DNA of 64,000 nucleotides, taken from NCBI RefSeq assembly GCF_007860095.1, contig NZ_SJPT01000003.1, forward strand, positions 703,764 to 767,763, in the 5' to 3' direction. The notes beneath the pieces were generated by a model. That model saw only the letters and a program-made list of their open reading frames with translations. It was not told where the DNA came from and did no database searches. Positions 10,231 to 20,955 of this stretch are shown one piece after another (positions within the stretch are counted from its first letter, which is position 1; every line of letters begins with the position of its first letter). The position numbers were made by a program, and so were the translations under genes. The DNA is from Novipirellula galeiformis (GTDB lineage Bacteria; Planctomycetota; Planctomycetia; Pirellulales; Pirellulaceae).

Positions 10231-11544
10231 CTACGCAAACAACTTGGCGATCGGATTGCCGTTGTCGGTGACCGGAACCGGACGGTCACCATCGTAGAGA
10301 TACTTGCCATAATCAATGCCGACCGCAGCACAGATCGTGGCAAAGAAGTCGGGAACACTGACCGGATCCGAGACAATATGTTTAGCCAGTTCGTCGGTCT
10401 CGCCATAAGCCCCACAATGCTTCAGTCCTCCTCCGGCCAGCACACACGAAAACGCTCGGCCTTGATGCCCACGTCCCCCCGCACTGTCGAATTCAGGCGG
10501 GCGTCCGAACTCCGTCGTGATCACGATCAACGTCTTGTCGAGTAAACGCTTCTCTTCCAAGTCAACGATCAATGCAGAAACCGCAGTATCAAGTTCACGG
10601 ATCAATTCGTGTTGATTGATGATCCCTTCATAGTGAACATCCCAACCGGCACCGTTGAGGAAATTCAAATTGTGCGAGACTTCAATGAACCGGACGCCAC
10701 GTTCGACTAAACGCCGGCTCAACAAACAACGTTGGCCAAATTCGCCGCCGTAACGATTCCGCAACGCGTCGGGTTCCTGTGACAACTGAAACGCACGATT
10801 AAAGTCGGGGCCGCTTAACTTCAAACTCTGTTGGATGACGTTCTCGTAGTCACGCAGGCGCGAATCCGCGAGCGTATTAACGTCGCCTCCGATGTTCGCA
10901 AGAAATTGTTCTCTTCGTGATTGTCGCTGCTCGGTAATATCCGCCGGACGTGACAACCCGGCCGGTCCCTGGCTGGTATCGGTCAAATACAGATAACCGC
11001 TGTTCGCCCCCAAGAAGCCTGGCCCGCGAGTCACATTGGGATAGCCAATCAACACGTACGGAGGCGCCCCATCGTCCGCGGCGCCCCGTTGGTTTGCGAC
11101 AATCGAACCGAGTGACGGATACAATACCGTCCCGGTCACCGCTCGCCCGGTATGCATGCGATTGGTTGCCGCGGCATGCTCGTCGATGACTTCATGGTTT
11201 ACCGTGCGCACCGCGGTCACGCGGTCCATTAGCGGCGCCAGTTGCTTCAAGTGCTCACACACCTGTACCTCCGGCACGGCGGTGTCGATGGCCGAGTAGT
11301 ACGAGCCCGCTTTCTTGGCGACGGGATCCCCACGGCGTTTGGGATCAAACGTATCGATCTGCCCCATCCCGCCACCGAGCCAAATGGAAATCACATGTTC
11401 CGCGTTGCCCTGAATCAGCGGCTGGGACGACGAAGCGGCGGCAGCCCGAGGCAGCAACAATCCACCGGCCGTAGCGGTCATCGCAGCGAGACTCTTTCGA
11501 CGATTCAAACGTAACAGCGAGTTATCTTTATTCATCTTACTCAT
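10231..11544 (-). CDS. DUF1501 family exported protein
   Basis: A 437-residue DUF1501 protein, a family with an alkaline-phosphatase/sulfatase-like fold found in great numbers in planctomycetes. The N-terminus has a twin-arginine-like signal ([10 protein letters not shown], then a hydrophobic stretch and AAAAS), so export by Tat is likely. Family landmarks include [17 protein letters not shown] near the mature start, [18 protein letters not shown], and [12 protein letters not shown]. It ends with [13 protein letters not shown]. These proteins are usually encoded directly after a PSCyt/DUF1549/DUF1553 gene, as here (gap about 90 bases). The start at 11544 (MSKMNKD) is chosen for the signal sequence; 11535 is also possible. 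No enzymatic activity is established for the family. Confidence 0.9.
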   Translation of the reverse strand: MSKMNKDNSLLRLNRRKSLAAMTATAGGLLLPRAAAASSSQPLIQGNAEHVISIWLGGGMGQIDTFDPKRRGDPVAKKAGSYYSAIDTAVPEVQVCEHLKQLAPLMDRVTAVRTVNHEVIDEHAAATNRMHTGRAVTGTVLYPSLGSIVANQRGAADDGAPPYVLIGYPNVTRGPGFLGANSGYLYLTDTSQGPAGLSRPADITEQRQSRREQFLANIGGDVNTLADSRLRDYENVIQQSLKLSGPDFNRAFQLSQEPDALRNRYGGEFGQRCLLSRRLVERGVRFIEVSHNLNFLNGAGWDVHYEGIINQHELIRELDTAVSALIVDLEEKRLLDKTLIVITTEFGRPPEFDSAGGRGHQGRAFSCVLAGGGLKHCGAYGETDELAKHIVSDPVSVPDFFATICAAVGIDYGKYLYDGDRPVPVTDNGNPIAKLFA

Positions 11545-11632
11545 CCCACTCGGATTAATGATTTCACACTTGACTCGGGCGACTCCGCTTGCTTCTGGCG
11601 AGTTCGCATGGACCGGGCGACCTCGAAACGGC

Positions 11633-14600
11633 TTACGGCACCCAGGCAAATTCACGGTGGTTGATCAGACTCCAAATGAAGTCCTCGTACACCGTTCGCC
11701 AACGGGGATCCAGACGCGGGTCCACCGGCGGTCCAAGGCTCACGCGCCGCTCCAACGTCTTTTGAATCGTATCGGTTTCGCTCTGCAGGTGGTTGAACCA
11801 CGTGACCAACGGAAGCGGTGGCAGCGGCTCGGGATATTGGACCTGCGATTCGGGAAGCAAACGTTTTTCAAATCCATCGCCCAGGGCTGTGGTAAACACT
11901 TGCCGTTCACGTTCGCTGGGCGGTCGACACAGGATTCGCAGGAACCACTGATCCACCAGCGATTCAGGCGACGTCGCTTCGATTGCAACGTTGCTTAATT
12001 CACTGCCCAACGAGGCTCGCGTCAGCGTCATCGACAAACTTCCGTTGGCCAACACCCCCGGTTGCAAGACATTGGGCTCTGTATCACGAACGCAGATCGG
12101 TTTTTGACGAGACCCGTTCCATCCAAACGCTTGCAACACATCAGCTACCACTCGAGCACGTGGCAACGATAAACTCGGACGATCACGCTCGTTATTTAAA
12201 CTGGCGAACATCCACGCACGCGTCGGTACTCCCAACGATTGGCGTTGTCCAATCGGTCGTTGTCCGTCATGCACGAATGTCAATTCTTCGACATCCATTT
12301 CGTTCCCGGTCGCGACATGCAATGAATCGACAATCTGTTCGGCCGTCAAACGCCGTCGATCCGGCGAGCTGAAGAAACGCTGTTCCGCAGCGGCACCAAG
12401 ATTCTGTCCCAACGCTTCGCGCTGGTAAGCGTCGGAGGTCATGATTCGCCGCATCACGACCCGCAAATCGTAGCCGTGAGTGATCCATTCCTGGACCATC
12501 CAATCGAGCAACTCCGGGTGACTCGGCGTTTGCCCTTCCCAATCATTGACGGGTTCGACCAAGCCGGCTCCCATCAATCGTTTCCAGACGTGGTTGACCA
12601 TGACTTGGCCAAAGCGACGGTTCTGAGGGGCAGTGATCAACATCGCCAAACGCTCGCGTGAGTCGTCGGCGTCGATCACCTGCGATTGCATTTGATCCTC
12701 CGCACCCAACTCGATCAGATCGGAAAGCGGCCACGCCGGCGGGATGGACTCATTCGGTTTAAGCGTGACTCGAATCAATGATTCGCGGCCCTTTTTCTCA
12801 AAAAAGGCATCGGGAACGCGACTGCTCGCGGGCACCTTCACGCTTTTGCGTTCCAGCATCGCCGCGAGGGAGTACAAATCACGCTGCAGCGTTGAGTGAT
12901 ACGGGGAATCGTGGCATCGTGCACACTGCAGATCCACCCCCAGAAAGGCGGCGGCCAGAATGTTTGCTTTCTCGGCAAACGGGGCATCACTTTCACCAGA
13001 CATGCTGAAGCCAGCACTCCCACCGGTGTCAGCACTTCCTCGCATCATGATGAGCTCGGTGATCATGCGATCGACCGGCTTGTGGTCACGAAGTGAATCG
13101 TACAGGAACCAGCGAAACGGTCCCGTGCTGCCCATCGACTGATTCAACAACGTTGGGTTTTCCGCCAACCGATCTTGCCAGAAGCTGATCCAATGATCGG
13201 CAACACGCGGGTCGTCAAGCATTGCGTCGATCAATCGCTCGCGTTTGTCGGGCCGAGAATCGTCAAGGAACCGCTGAGCTTCCGCAAGCGTTGGAGGTAC
13301 CCCCACGGTGTCAAGGTAAACGCGGCGAAGGAACGAGGCATCGCTGAGCATCGGAGCAGGCTCGATGCGGTGTTGATCAACCGGGGGCGCGGGCCACGCG
13401 GCGCCGTCGCGAATCCATTGCTCCAAAATGGAAATTTGATCCTCACTCAAACCGGTATCGGTGGGAGGCATCGCACCGCTGCGAAGTTGCGAAATCAACT
13501 CGCTTGCTTCCGGATCACCGGGCACGACCGCCGGTTGCTCTGACTCCCCCGCCTGCAATGCGGCGTCACGCGAGTTCAATTTCAATCCGCCCTTGTCCTT
13601 CTCGCCGTGGCAACGAAAGCAATGATCTCGCAGAATCGGTAGAACGTGTCCGTAAAATTGCTTGGATACTTTACCATCACTGTTCGCGGCCGCTTCCACC
13701 GCCGTGGCAATCTTGTCGTGAATCCATGCGTCCACGGGATGCCCTTGCCCGTCGCCGGCGACCGCGTCGGTACGGGGCGACGGAATCGTGGACGCGAGAT
13801 GTTCGGCTACCCACTGTGATGCGATCGCGTGTCGTTTTTCCCAGTACGCATCTTGCGAAGCCGCCGCGAAACGCCGCGATTTGTCATCCAATGCACGCAT
13901 TCGCTGTTCGGTTGTCGCCAAGGCATCCTCAACAGCTTGATCGGTCATTGGCACGACCGTCGCCCCCACGGGGGTGAGCAAATCATATGACTCGCGGCCT
14001 TCGGTTTGCACGGCAATGCAGGTTTCGCCCGGTTCGGTGCGTTGGCTCTTGCCACCGACCGCCAACTCAAGAACCACACGATGGACGTTCGATCCTGTGG
14101 ACACCGCGTCAGAAATATCAGCGGCGTCAGGAATATCCAAGTCCGCGAAAACTTCCTGTTGATGGTAGCCGTGCGGACGCATCCCCGGCAGCGGCGGTGT
14201 TGCCACCGGCGTGACCGGCTGTTCTCCATTGGGTGAGCTGCGAGTAACGGGAGTCGTGCGGGCAATGAGCTTCCCGTCGACCCACAGCCGTCCCATCCCT
14301 CGAGCACGCATCAACAGACGATGTTTTCCTGGGGTGAGTTCCACATCCGCTGCCATTCGCAGCAGCACTGGTTCTTGCCATGCATCACGGATGCCCCAAT
14401 CGTCATAACGAATCGGCAATCGTTCAATCAGAAACGAGTCGCTGAGCCAACGCAACGATTCACGAGGCCAAACTTCGTCATCATGAATCCAACGTTTCTC
14501 CGATGCCAAGCCTTCACCAACGGTAACCAGGACTCGCCCTGGCGGGATTTCACCCATTTCCGGCATCGTTTCGGCTTCCAATTGGGGCGGTCGTGCCTCG

Positions 14601-15415
14601 CCCACGCGTCGATAACGTGACGCCATGGTTTTGTCGCTCGCCAACCCGCGAGACACGATGACGTTATCGAGCAAGCCGACGTAACGACTGCCATGGTTGC
14701 CCGAGCCGATCCATATTTGGTCGTCGTCGACAATCGGGGGCTCGGTCGTCTTTCCACCCAAGGTCCACGCCCCGTCGCTGGGTTGCCCATCGATCCAACC
14801 CCGTATCGAATCGGGTTCGCCAAAGCGATAGGTCACCGCGATGTGGTGCCAATTCAAATTGGCTTTGAAGGAATCTTTCGATGTCCAGCGATGCCAATGA
14901 TCGGCGGTCGAAGTGAGTTCGGTTGCGAACAGAAACCCAACATGCATCTGGTCGCCGACCTTTTCGACCCTTAACGCCCAATTCTGGTTGTCTTTTGCAA
15001 CGCCGGGATTGCCGGTCCGGCCTTTGCCAATGATGTTAATGGGATGCCGATGAGCGGGAGTTTCGAATTTGACCCAGGCCTCCAGGGTGATCGCGTCTCC
15101 GTTGGTAAAATCAAAGGGGCTTGGGGCGACCGGGTCGTCGATTGACAAATGCCCCCCGGCATCGCCAAGCCGGATTGCAGTGTTATTGCTTTGCACGTCG
15201 GGGTACAGCGGAGGCCTTGGCCCTCGTTGATCATGCCGAACCGCGCCATGGGACTGATACAAACTCGACGCCTCGCTGCCAAAATCCAACTCCACAACGA
15301 TCGCCGGTTCTTCCGCCCACGCTGGATCAGCAACACTCGCGAGGAGCAGCAACACGAAGAAGATCTTGGTGGTGTGTATCATGTTCATCGTTTGATTGGT
15401 TCCTCGGCGAATCAT
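11633..15415 (-). CDS. LamG + PSCyt1 + DUF1549/DUF1553 exported protein
   Basis: A 1260-residue exported protein with a signal peptide (hydrophobic 18-29, cleavage after PAWA near 34). Order of parts: a LamG/concanavalin-like domain (about 36-275); a sensing or carbohydrate-binding-like part (about 290-480); a planctomycete cytochrome C domain (PSCyt1) with the haem motif CFRCH (Cys599-His603); DUF1549/PSCyt2 (about 690-880), containing [10 protein letters not shown]; and DUF1553 (about 930-1200). This combination is typical of planctomycete surface proteins thought to act on complex polysaccharides, but the function is unproven. The first ATG overlaps the stop of the FecR-like gene (ATGA), so translation is probably coupled; ATG at 15388 would place the signal peptide at the very start and is a good alternative. 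Confidence 0.9.
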   Translation of the reverse strand: MIRRGTNQTMNMIHTTKIFFVLLLLASVADPAWAEEPAIVVELDFGSEASSLYQSHGAVRHDQRGPRPPLYPDVQSNNTAIRLGDAGGHLSIDDPVAPSPFDFTNGDAITLEAWVKFETPAHRHPINIIGKGRTGNPGVAKDNQNWALRVEKVGDQMHVGFLFATELTSTADHWHRWTSKDSFKANLNWHHIAVTYRFGEPDSIRGWIDGQPSDGAWTLGGKTTEPPIVDDDQIWIGSGNHGSRYVGLLDNVIVSRGLASDKTMASRYRRVGEARPPQLEAETMPEMGEIPPGRVLVTVGEGLASEKRWIHDDEVWPRESLRWLSDSFLIERLPIRYDDWGIRDAWQEPVLLRMAADVELTPGKHRLLMRARGMGRLWVDGKLIARTTPVTRSSPNGEQPVTPVATPPLPGMRPHGYHQQEVFADLDIPDAADISDAVSTGSNVHRVVLELAVGGKSQRTEPGETCIAVQTEGRESYDLLTPVGATVVPMTDQAVEDALATTEQRMRALDDKSRRFAAASQDAYWEKRHAIASQWVAEHLASTIPSPRTDAVAGDGQGHPVDAWIHDKIATAVEAAANSDGKVSKQFYGHVLPILRDHCFRCHGEKDKGGLKLNSRDAALQAGESEQPAVVPGDPEASELISQLRSGAMPPTDTGLSEDQISILEQWIRDGAAWPAPPVDQHRIEPAPMLSDASFLRRVYLDTVGVPPTLAEAQRFLDDSRPDKRERLIDAMLDDPRVADHWISFWQDRLAENPTLLNQSMGSTGPFRWFLYDSLRDHKPVDRMITELIMMRGSADTGGSAGFSMSGESDAPFAEKANILAAAFLGVDLQCARCHDSPYHSTLQRDLYSLAAMLERKSVKVPASSRVPDAFFEKKGRESLIRVTLKPNESIPPAWPLSDLIELGAEDQMQSQVIDADDSRERLAMLITAPQNRRFGQVMVNHVWKRLMGAGLVEPVNDWEGQTPSHPELLDWMVQEWITHGYDLRVVMRRIMTSDAYQREALGQNLGAAAEQRFFSSPDRRRLTAEQIVDSLHVATGNEMDVEELTFVHDGQRPIGQRQSLGVPTRAWMFASLNNERDRPSLSLPRARVVADVLQAFGWNGSRQKPICVRDTEPNVLQPGVLANGSLSMTLTRASLGSELSNVAIEATSPESLVDQWFLRILCRPPSERERQVFTTALGDGFEKRLLPESQVQYPEPLPPLPLVTWFNHLQSETDTIQKTLERRVSLGPPVDPRLDPRWRTVYEDFIWSLINHREFAWVP

Positions 15416-16983
15416 TCTGCAGGCAACCCTGCAATAAAAACGGGGTCCACACGTTGTTCGTCATCTCTGGCGTCCTGAAAGAACAATCCGTCAACCGCGT
15501 CACCTTGCGCGTACCCCAGATCACTCAGGTCAATTCCGACCACGATCGCCCAGAAAGGAATGGAAGGATTCAGTCGCTCGAAGGCTCCGCTAAGCAGTTC
15601 GTCGACCGAGCGAACCGGCGAGTTGAACTGCAACAGATCGAAATCGGGAATCGACAGCGCCTCGGCGGAGTTCAAAGTGATGTCGTATCGCATCACCGTC
15701 AACGATCGCAATCCAGGCGAAAACCTTAGCGGGCTGACGTGAAAGCCATCGCCATCGGCAGGATTCAAGGCTGATTGTAATTCAAAGAACACGACGTCGG
15801 GCCCCGCGGCATTGATAATCGGCTTGCGGAATCGAATCGCCATTCCGTGAGTCGTTTCGGCCCCATCGCTTTCCTCAAGAACAGGATCGCGAGTGAGCGA
15901 TTGCGAGCTGCCACCTAAATTGAGGAAACCTGTGTGAAGTCGCGTGTCCGATTCCAAAACCGCTCGGCGACTCTCCCCAACCTCCGCAGGATCCTCCGAC
16001 GAAACCGACATGTGTTGAGTATTCGCATCACCGCGAAAGTGGGTGACCTCAATCCCAATCAACTCCGACACATCGTAATGCCTTGGCGTACCACCACGTT
16101 GAACCGAAACGCGTTTCAATTCTCCATTGAGCTTGCCGTTGCGGCTTCCCATCTGGAATTCCATCACGCGATCGGGCAGTTGGCGACGATACTTGTTCGC
16201 TTGAAATTCAAGGGACGACGAATCGCCTCCCTCAAACAGACTCGCCTGATTTTCCCTGAGCAACACTTTGCTTGCGGGCAAGCGATCACGCGGTTGAACT
16301 TCGGCGGCGCCCTCGACCACTTGCACCTCGGTATCCCCCGCTTCGTTCACCGCGACGGAAAACCGGGTCCCCAAATCGGTGACTTCGGTTTTGGGGGTAA
16401 CGACTTGAAAACCTTCGGCGCCCGGCGGTGCATAAACGCTGCAAGAACCCTGACGGACGATCAAGCGATCCAGGGCGGCAATTTCGATCACCGTCGGTGC
16501 ATCGAGAATGACTTCGGCACCACTAGGGAACCTCAGTTCGATCACCCCCGCGACCAAGGCATAGGGATGATTGCTTCGCAACGCCTGTCCCACCGGTGGC
16601 ATCACATCGCGAAAAAACTCGCCGCCCGCGGATTGAACCAACACCACGTCGGGAATGGGCAACGGATTCGCCCGTTCGATCCCTTCACGGCGAATCCACC
16701 ACGTCAACGAAGCAATCGCTAAAACCGAAGCTGCTACGGCTGCCCGAAACCGCACTCGCTTAGCAGCACGAGGCTTGGCATTGGGAATCGGCATCGCATG
16801 CGACATCTCACGCAGATCGGTATCCAGATCGAGATGGTCAAAGTAAGTCTGTTGAGCATCCGCGTCGTCACGCAGACGTTCTTGCAACGCTTGGTGTTCG
16901 GGTTCCGTGATCGAATCATCAAGCAATCTCGCTAGAAGATCGCGTAGCATGGCTTCGTCATTGGCTTTTCCAGATTCGTTCAT
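15412..16983 (-). CDS. FecR-domain membrane protein, putative anti-sigma factor
   Basis: A 523-residue protein with a cytoplasmic N-terminus (1-80) carrying the short helical stretch usual in sigma-factor partners (LLARLLDDSITEPEHQALQ), one membrane helix (about 81-97), and a periplasmic FecR-like domain (about 110-240; VRQGSCSVYAPPG, VVTPKTEVTDLGTRFSV). The remaining C-terminal half has beta-rich character but no domain I can name. It overlaps the sigma-factor stop by four bases (ATGA), and a strong GAGGAGG lies seven bases before this ATG (16991-16997), which decides the start over an upstream in-frame ATG at 17022. The context says it regulates the sigma factor; whether it inhibits or activates it is unknown. 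Confidence 0.88.
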   Translation of the reverse strand: MNESGKANDEAMLRDLLARLLDDSITEPEHQALQERLRDDADAQQTYFDHLDLDTDLREMSHAMPIPNAKPRAAKRVRFRAAVAASVLAIASLTWWIRREGIERANPLPIPDVVLVQSAGGEFFRDVMPPVGQALRSNHPYALVAGVIELRFPSGAEVILDAPTVIEIAALDRLIVRQGSCSVYAPPGAEGFQVVTPKTEVTDLGTRFSVAVNEAGDTEVQVVEGAAEVQPRDRLPASKVLLRENQASLFEGGDSSSLEFQANKYRRQLPDRVMEFQMGSRNGKLNGELKRVSVQRGGTPRHYDVSELIGIEVTHFRGDANTQHMSVSSEDPAEVGESRRAVLESDTRLHTGFLNLGGSSQSLTRDPVLEESDGAETTHGMAIRFRKPIINAAGPDVVFFELQSALNPADGDGFHVSPLRFSPGLRSLTVMRYDITLNSAEALSIPDFDLLQFNSPVRSVDELLSGAFERLNPSIPFWAIVVGIDLSDLGYAQGDAVDGLFFQDARDDEQRVDPVFIAGLPAE

Positions 16984-17522
16984 CCCGAGACCTCCTCGGC
17001 AGCGATTCGTTTTTCGATGCATTGCAACAGCGACCGCCGCACCCCCGATAAACGGTTGTAGAGTGTCTGTACGGCCTTGCCGGTCAATTCCGCAATCTCG
17101 GCAACCGAACGCAACTCTTCATAAGCGAGTCGGATCAGATCACGATCGGTCTGTTTCAGGTGTTCGACACAGATTCGCATTGCGGAGGATCGCCGATCAC
17201 GTTGCCCTAACGTTGCCATCCGTCGCTCGGCCAATTGCTGGATCAGATCGTCCGAAAAGTGCAATCGATCGCGACCGGAAACACGCCGAAAGTTTCGCAC
17301 CTCGTTAAACGCGATACCACAGGCCCAGGGCAGGAACAAACGTTGTTCATCGAAGTCGTCAAAGTTTCGCCACAACGTCATACTCGAGCGTTGAAAGACA
17401 TCCTGTGCATCGGCGTATTGCGGCAACAACGACCGTATGTAGGCAAAGATGCGAGTTTGATCCCGCAGGAAATACTGCAGAAATTGCTCATAACGGTCGT
17501 TTTCAAATTCGTCGGTCGTCAT
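16980..17522 (-). CDS. ECF-type RNA polymerase sigma factor
   Basis: A 180-residue sigma-70 family factor of the extracytoplasmic-function type. Region 2 is visible as FAYIRSLLPQYADAQDVFQRSSMTLWRNFDDFD, here abbreviated by its ends FAYIRSLL and DVFQRSSMTLW, with LPWACGIAFNEVRNFRR following. Region 4 is the helix-turn-helix RLAYEELRSVAEIAELTG plus AVQTLYNRLSGVRRSLLQCI. It is the first gene of a coupled series: FecR-like protein, LamG/PSCyt protein and DUF1501 protein. The natural inference is that it drives its own operon. A GTG at 17546 could add eight residues; the ATG at 17522 is preferred because the family normally begins close to this point. No promoter was identified with confidence. 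Confidence 0.92.
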   Translation of the reverse strand: MTTDEFENDRYEQFLQYFLRDQTRIFAYIRSLLPQYADAQDVFQRSSMTLWRNFDDFDEQRLFLPWACGIAFNEVRNFRRVSGRDRLHFSDDLIQQLAERRMATLGQRDRRSSAMRICVEHLKQTDRDLIRLAYEELRSVAEIAELTGKAVQTLYNRLSGVRRSLLQCIEKRIAAEEVSG

Positions 17523-17904
17523 CAAGTCTGAACTGCCACTTCTCACCTGTTCATGGGCAAACGACGCTGTTTGCGATGGGGCTTGCTACGGGGGATTGGT
17601 ACGCAGACGCCAAACACTTACCGATAAAAATTCGAAAACGACCCAATGGGGGGAGAGAGCGTCGCGTGATCCAAACGCGTGATCCAATCGTCTGGCGATG
17701 GGTTGCAAACGCCTGGCGACCGGCGAAGGTGGTTTCGAGTTTACCACATGGCAAGTTGGGATTCCTGTGACAATGCGTTAGCGAGCGCAGGTGGCAGCTT
17801 CTAGAAACCGCCATGGTTGCACGACGAGGGTCTTGCAAGCGATAATCATGGCCAAGCCAAAACGCCTCCATCGCATCCTTCGCCACTGAGCCACAAGCCA
17901 CCGC
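17523..17904. other. Divergent intergenic region
   Basis: About 380 bases between the sigma-factor gene (minus) and the RDD gene (plus). It must hold both promoters, but I see no repeat, hairpin, RNA gene or convincing coding sequence. Confidence 0.6.
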
Positions 17905-18843
17905 ATGAGCGTCCCTGCTGCACTCGACACGACGATCGCGGTAGTCACGCCTGAAAACATCGCGTTCAATTACCAGCTAGCGGGCCCGTTCCGTCGCTTG
18001 CCCGCCTATTTGATCGACGTTGCCGTGCGATGGTTGGTGATTATCGGCATCGTGTTGTTGATGTTGGTCACCGGTGCCATTCTTGATTTACGTTTTTTTG
18101 GCCCGTTTATCGGTGCCGGTGCGTTGATTTTGAATTTTGTGGTCAGCTGGTTTTACGGTGCGACGATGGAAACGTACTTCAACGGCCGAACCGTGGGAAA
18201 ATGGGCTACCGGAATTCGCGTCATCGATATCGAGGGGCGTCCAATTACGGGGAAACGCGCCTTGATTCGAAACTTATTACGGATTGCGGACTTTTTGCCG
18301 GTGGCTCCACTATCGAGCCTGGGTGCCGAAGAGGCTCCTCCGGCGTTCATCATTCCCACGGCGATGGTTTGTTTGTTGTCGATGATTTTCACTCGCCGGA
18401 TGCAACGGCTGGGCGATTTGGCGGCCGGCACGATGGTGATCGTGGACGAACGCAGTTGGCGGTTGCCGATCGCCAAGGTCGACGACCCTCGCGTCCCCGC
18501 CTTGGCGTCATTCATTCCTGCGGACTATCGCGTTTCGCGTAGCATGGCCAAGACGTTAGCGATCTACGCCGAGCGACGGCATTACCTTACCCCCGCGCGG
18601 CGACGCGAAATCGCCAAGCATCTGACGATCCCGTTGATTGAGCAATTCGAATTTCGCAACGACATTGACCCCGATTTGTTGATGTACTCGCTGTACTACA
18701 AAACCTTCTTGGCCGACGCTTCCGCCGAGTTACCTGATTTGGGTCAGCTCGCTGATTTCAGCCCCTTGGCACGCGACGCGAACAAACCGACGCAGCGGTT
18801 CTCGGGTATTCCCGCTCAGACACCGGAACAGCCTCAACCATGA
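17905..18843 (+). CDS. RDD family membrane protein
   Basis: A 312-residue membrane protein of the RDD family. The defining N-terminal part is present: GPFRRLPAYLIDVAVRW gives the conserved Arg and Asp, followed by two helices (about 45-70 and 72-92) and NGRTVGKWATGIRVID, the usual RDD continuation. A further helix is near 145-160, followed by RRMQRLGDLAAGTMVI. The C-terminal third is soluble and ends in a Pro/Gln-rich tail. The biochemical role of this branch is unknown; some RDD proteins are transporters. It is the first gene of a six-gene series in which each stop overlaps the next start; its TGA overlaps the SpoIIM-like ATG by four bases. Confidence 0.92.
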   Translation: MSVPAALDTTIAVVTPENIAFNYQLAGPFRRLPAYLIDVAVRWLVIIGIVLLMLVTGAILDLRFFGPFIGAGALILNFVVSWFYGATMETYFNGRTVGKWATGIRVIDIEGRPITGKRALIRNLLRIADFLPVAPLSSLGAEEAPPAFIIPTAMVCLLSMIFTRRMQRLGDLAAGTMVIVDERSWRLPIAKVDDPRVPALASFIPADYRVSRSMAKTLAIYAERRHYLTPARRREIAKHLTIPLIEQFEFRNDIDPDLLMYSLYYKTFLADASAELPDLGQLADFSPLARDANKPTQRFSGIPAQTPEQPQP

Positions 18844-19925
18844 ATGTTGCTTCGATTCTTGACAAACGCCGCGTCCAGTGGAGCGAACTCGAAACGCTTT
18901 GCGATGCGATGGAATCCCGCGGACGCACCGACCGAGCGGGCGGGGCGGAGCATCGTGGTGCGCAAGGGATCGCGAGATTTGCCTCGCTGTATCGCTCCGC
19001 GTGCGCGGACCTCGCCTTGGCCGACGCCTATCAATTGCCCCCCAACACGGTCACCTACCTGCACCAACTTGTCGCCCGTGCCCACAACCAACTCTATCGC
19101 GCCGCCCCCTCCGAACCGTCGACCTGGATCGACGTGTTGTTCTACGAAGCGCCTCGACAAATTTTTGCGGACTCGTGTGTGCGAGTCGCAACGCTATTGT
19201 TTTTCGGCCTGTTCACCCTGGCCATGTACATGGGCTACGACGAACAACGATTCCCCGGGTTTGCCACCGCCGTGATGGGCGAGAGCCAACTGGAAAGCCT
19301 CGAATCGATGTACGAAGACAAACTCGAAGGCTCGCTCGACCATTACGTCTCGATGGCCGGTTTCTACATCAACCACAACACCGGCATTGGCTTGACCTGC
19401 TTCGCCTCAGGAATCTTGATCATCCCGTGCCTGTTCAAACTCGCCTACAACGCTGTCGTGCTAGGCGTCGCGTTTGGTTACATGGCCAGGCCCGATGTGA
19501 CCGGAGGCGAGAATTTCTTTCAATTCGTCACGGCCCATGGCCCGTTCGAATTGACCGCGATCGCACTGTCGGCCGCCGCCGGATTGCGGTTGGGAGTGGG
19601 ATGGTTCCACACCGGCGGATTGAACCGCATCGATTCGCTTCGCGCCAGTGCGATTCGTGCCATTCCTGTGATGGCCGCCGCGGCCGCGATGTTTGTGCTC
19701 GCCGCGTTCACCGAGGGCTTCCTGTCACCGAGTCCATTACCGTTCATCTTCAAAGCCGCCTGGGCCGTCATGTCCTCGGGATTGATTACCTTCTACTTCG
19801 TGATTCTCGGGTTCCCCTGGCCGCAACGTGCCCACGACGATCACTCGGCACGCAACGAGTCAACGGTGGGCGAGCTCCAATCGAGCGGTTCGACATCAGC
19901 GGGGCGTGTGACACATGCAACTTGA
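18840..19925 (+). CDS. Stage II sporulation protein M-like membrane protein
   Basis: A 361-residue protein of the SpoIIM family. The N-terminal 100 residues are soluble (RFASLYRSACADLALADAY is characteristic of the family). Helices follow at about 118-138, 185-205, 210-230, 240-262, 275-297 and 305-325. In Firmicutes SpoIIM works with SpoIID and SpoIIP in septal wall remodelling; planctomycetes do not make endospores, so a general envelope role is inferred. SpoIIM-like genes beside RDD, DUF4129/DUF4350 and MoxR genes are a recurrent arrangement in bacteria. It overlaps the RDD gene by four bases and the next gene by eleven. Confidence 0.9.
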   Translation: MNVASILDKRRVQWSELETLCDAMESRGRTDRAGGAEHRGAQGIARFASLYRSACADLALADAYQLPPNTVTYLHQLVARAHNQLYRAAPSEPSTWIDVLFYEAPRQIFADSCVRVATLLFFGLFTLAMYMGYDEQRFPGFATAVMGESQLESLESMYEDKLEGSLDHYVSMAGFYINHNTGIGLTCFASGILIIPCLFKLAYNAVVLGVAFGYMARPDVTGGENFFQFVTAHGPFELTAIALSAAAGLRLGVGWFHTGGLNRIDSLRASAIRAIPVMAAAAAMFVLAAFTEGFLSPSPLPFIFKAAWAVMSSGLITFYFVILGFPWPQRAHDDHSARNESTVGELQSSGSTSAGRVTHAT

Positions 19926-20955
19926 CCGTACCCATGTCGTGATTCGCCGCCGAACGTTGTCCGAGATTGGCGACTTGTCGCTCGTCATGCTGCGCCGATA
20001 TCCCGCAGCGATTGCAATTGGATTCTTCGTCGGCGCGTGTCCCTGGGCGATCCTGAATGCGTTGCTACTCTACTGGATCCCCCTTTCCGAATCCGATTAC
20101 GGAGCGGACGATCCCGATGCGGTGGCCGAAATTTGGAGATATGTCGTCTGGATGTCGCTGCTCGTGATTCTACAAACGCCGGCCGCAGGAGTGGCCACGA
20201 CGATTTACCTTGGCCAAGCCGTGTTCGAGAGTCGCCCCACGTGGGCCAGTGTCTTCCATGATGCGAAGCAATACTTTTGGCGTTGGTTCTGGGTGCTCGG
20301 GGTCGTCCGCTGGGCTGTCCCCGCGATGGTGATCTGTGCGTTTCGCTTAGCACAACCGGCCACTTGGTTCTGGGATGCGATGGTGCCGATTTGCCTTCTA
20401 GTCGTAGCTGCCTTGGTTCGCAGCAACCGTCCCTTCATGCCGGAGATCCTGCTGCTTGAACAATGTCCCTTGCGCAGCCCATCGGCCTCGGTCATCACGC
20501 TCCGCCGGCGATCCCGATCGCTTCACCAACCGATGGCGAGTGACTTGAGCGGTCGCTTTTTGGCCTCGGCATTTATTCTGTTTTGGATTTTCATGAGTGT
20601 GCTTTGCTCGCTCTTGTTCATCCGCGTGATCGCCACCGGCACCCCCGACTGGGATCTATTTTTCTTGCTTGGAATCTTTCCCGCTTCGCTGTGGTTGGTC
20701 GCCAGCGTCAGTGTCGTGATGCGTTTGTTAAACTATCTCGATACGCGAATTCGACTCGAAGGGTGGGAGGTTGAACTCGCCATTCGCGCCGAAGCAATGC
20801 GGCAATTTGGTGAAGACGCGGGATTATCGGTGCGGCCAAGCAACAAACCCGAACCAACCAAGCCTCGCTCTTCCCACGCCACCACCTCTCCTGAACCCCA
20901 GCCCCCAGCCTCTGAACCCGATCCAACGGTCCACAGCGGTGGAGGGACGCGCTAA
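19915..20955 (+). CDS. Multipass membrane protein of unknown function
   Basis: A 346-residue membrane protein with about six hydrophobic helices (near 27-50, 70-95, 125-148, 152-170, 220-242 and 250-275). The first 25 residues and the last 50 are soluble; the tail is rich in Pro, Ser and Thr. The stretch LLNYLDTRIRLEGWEVELAI after the last helix resembles a motif I recall in membrane proteins encoded beside DUF4129 genes, but I cannot name the family. It overlaps the SpoIIM-like gene by eleven bases, and its TAA shares one base with the DUF4129 start (TAATG), so it is clearly part of this operon. Confidence 0.85.
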   Translation: MQLDRTHVVIRRRTLSEIGDLSLVMLRRYPAAIAIGFFVGACPWAILNALLLYWIPLSESDYGADDPDAVAEIWRYVVWMSLLVILQTPAAGVATTIYLGQAVFESRPTWASVFHDAKQYFWRWFWVLGVVRWAVPAMVICAFRLAQPATWFWDAMVPICLLVVAALVRSNRPFMPEILLLEQCPLRSPSASVITLRRRSRSLHQPMASDLSGRFLASAFILFWIFMSVLCSLLFIRVIATGTPDWDLFFLLGIFPASLWLVASVSVVMRLLNYLDTRIRLEGWEVELAIRAEAMRQFGEDAGLSVRPSNKPEPTKPRSSHATTSPEPQPPASEPDPTVHSGGGTR

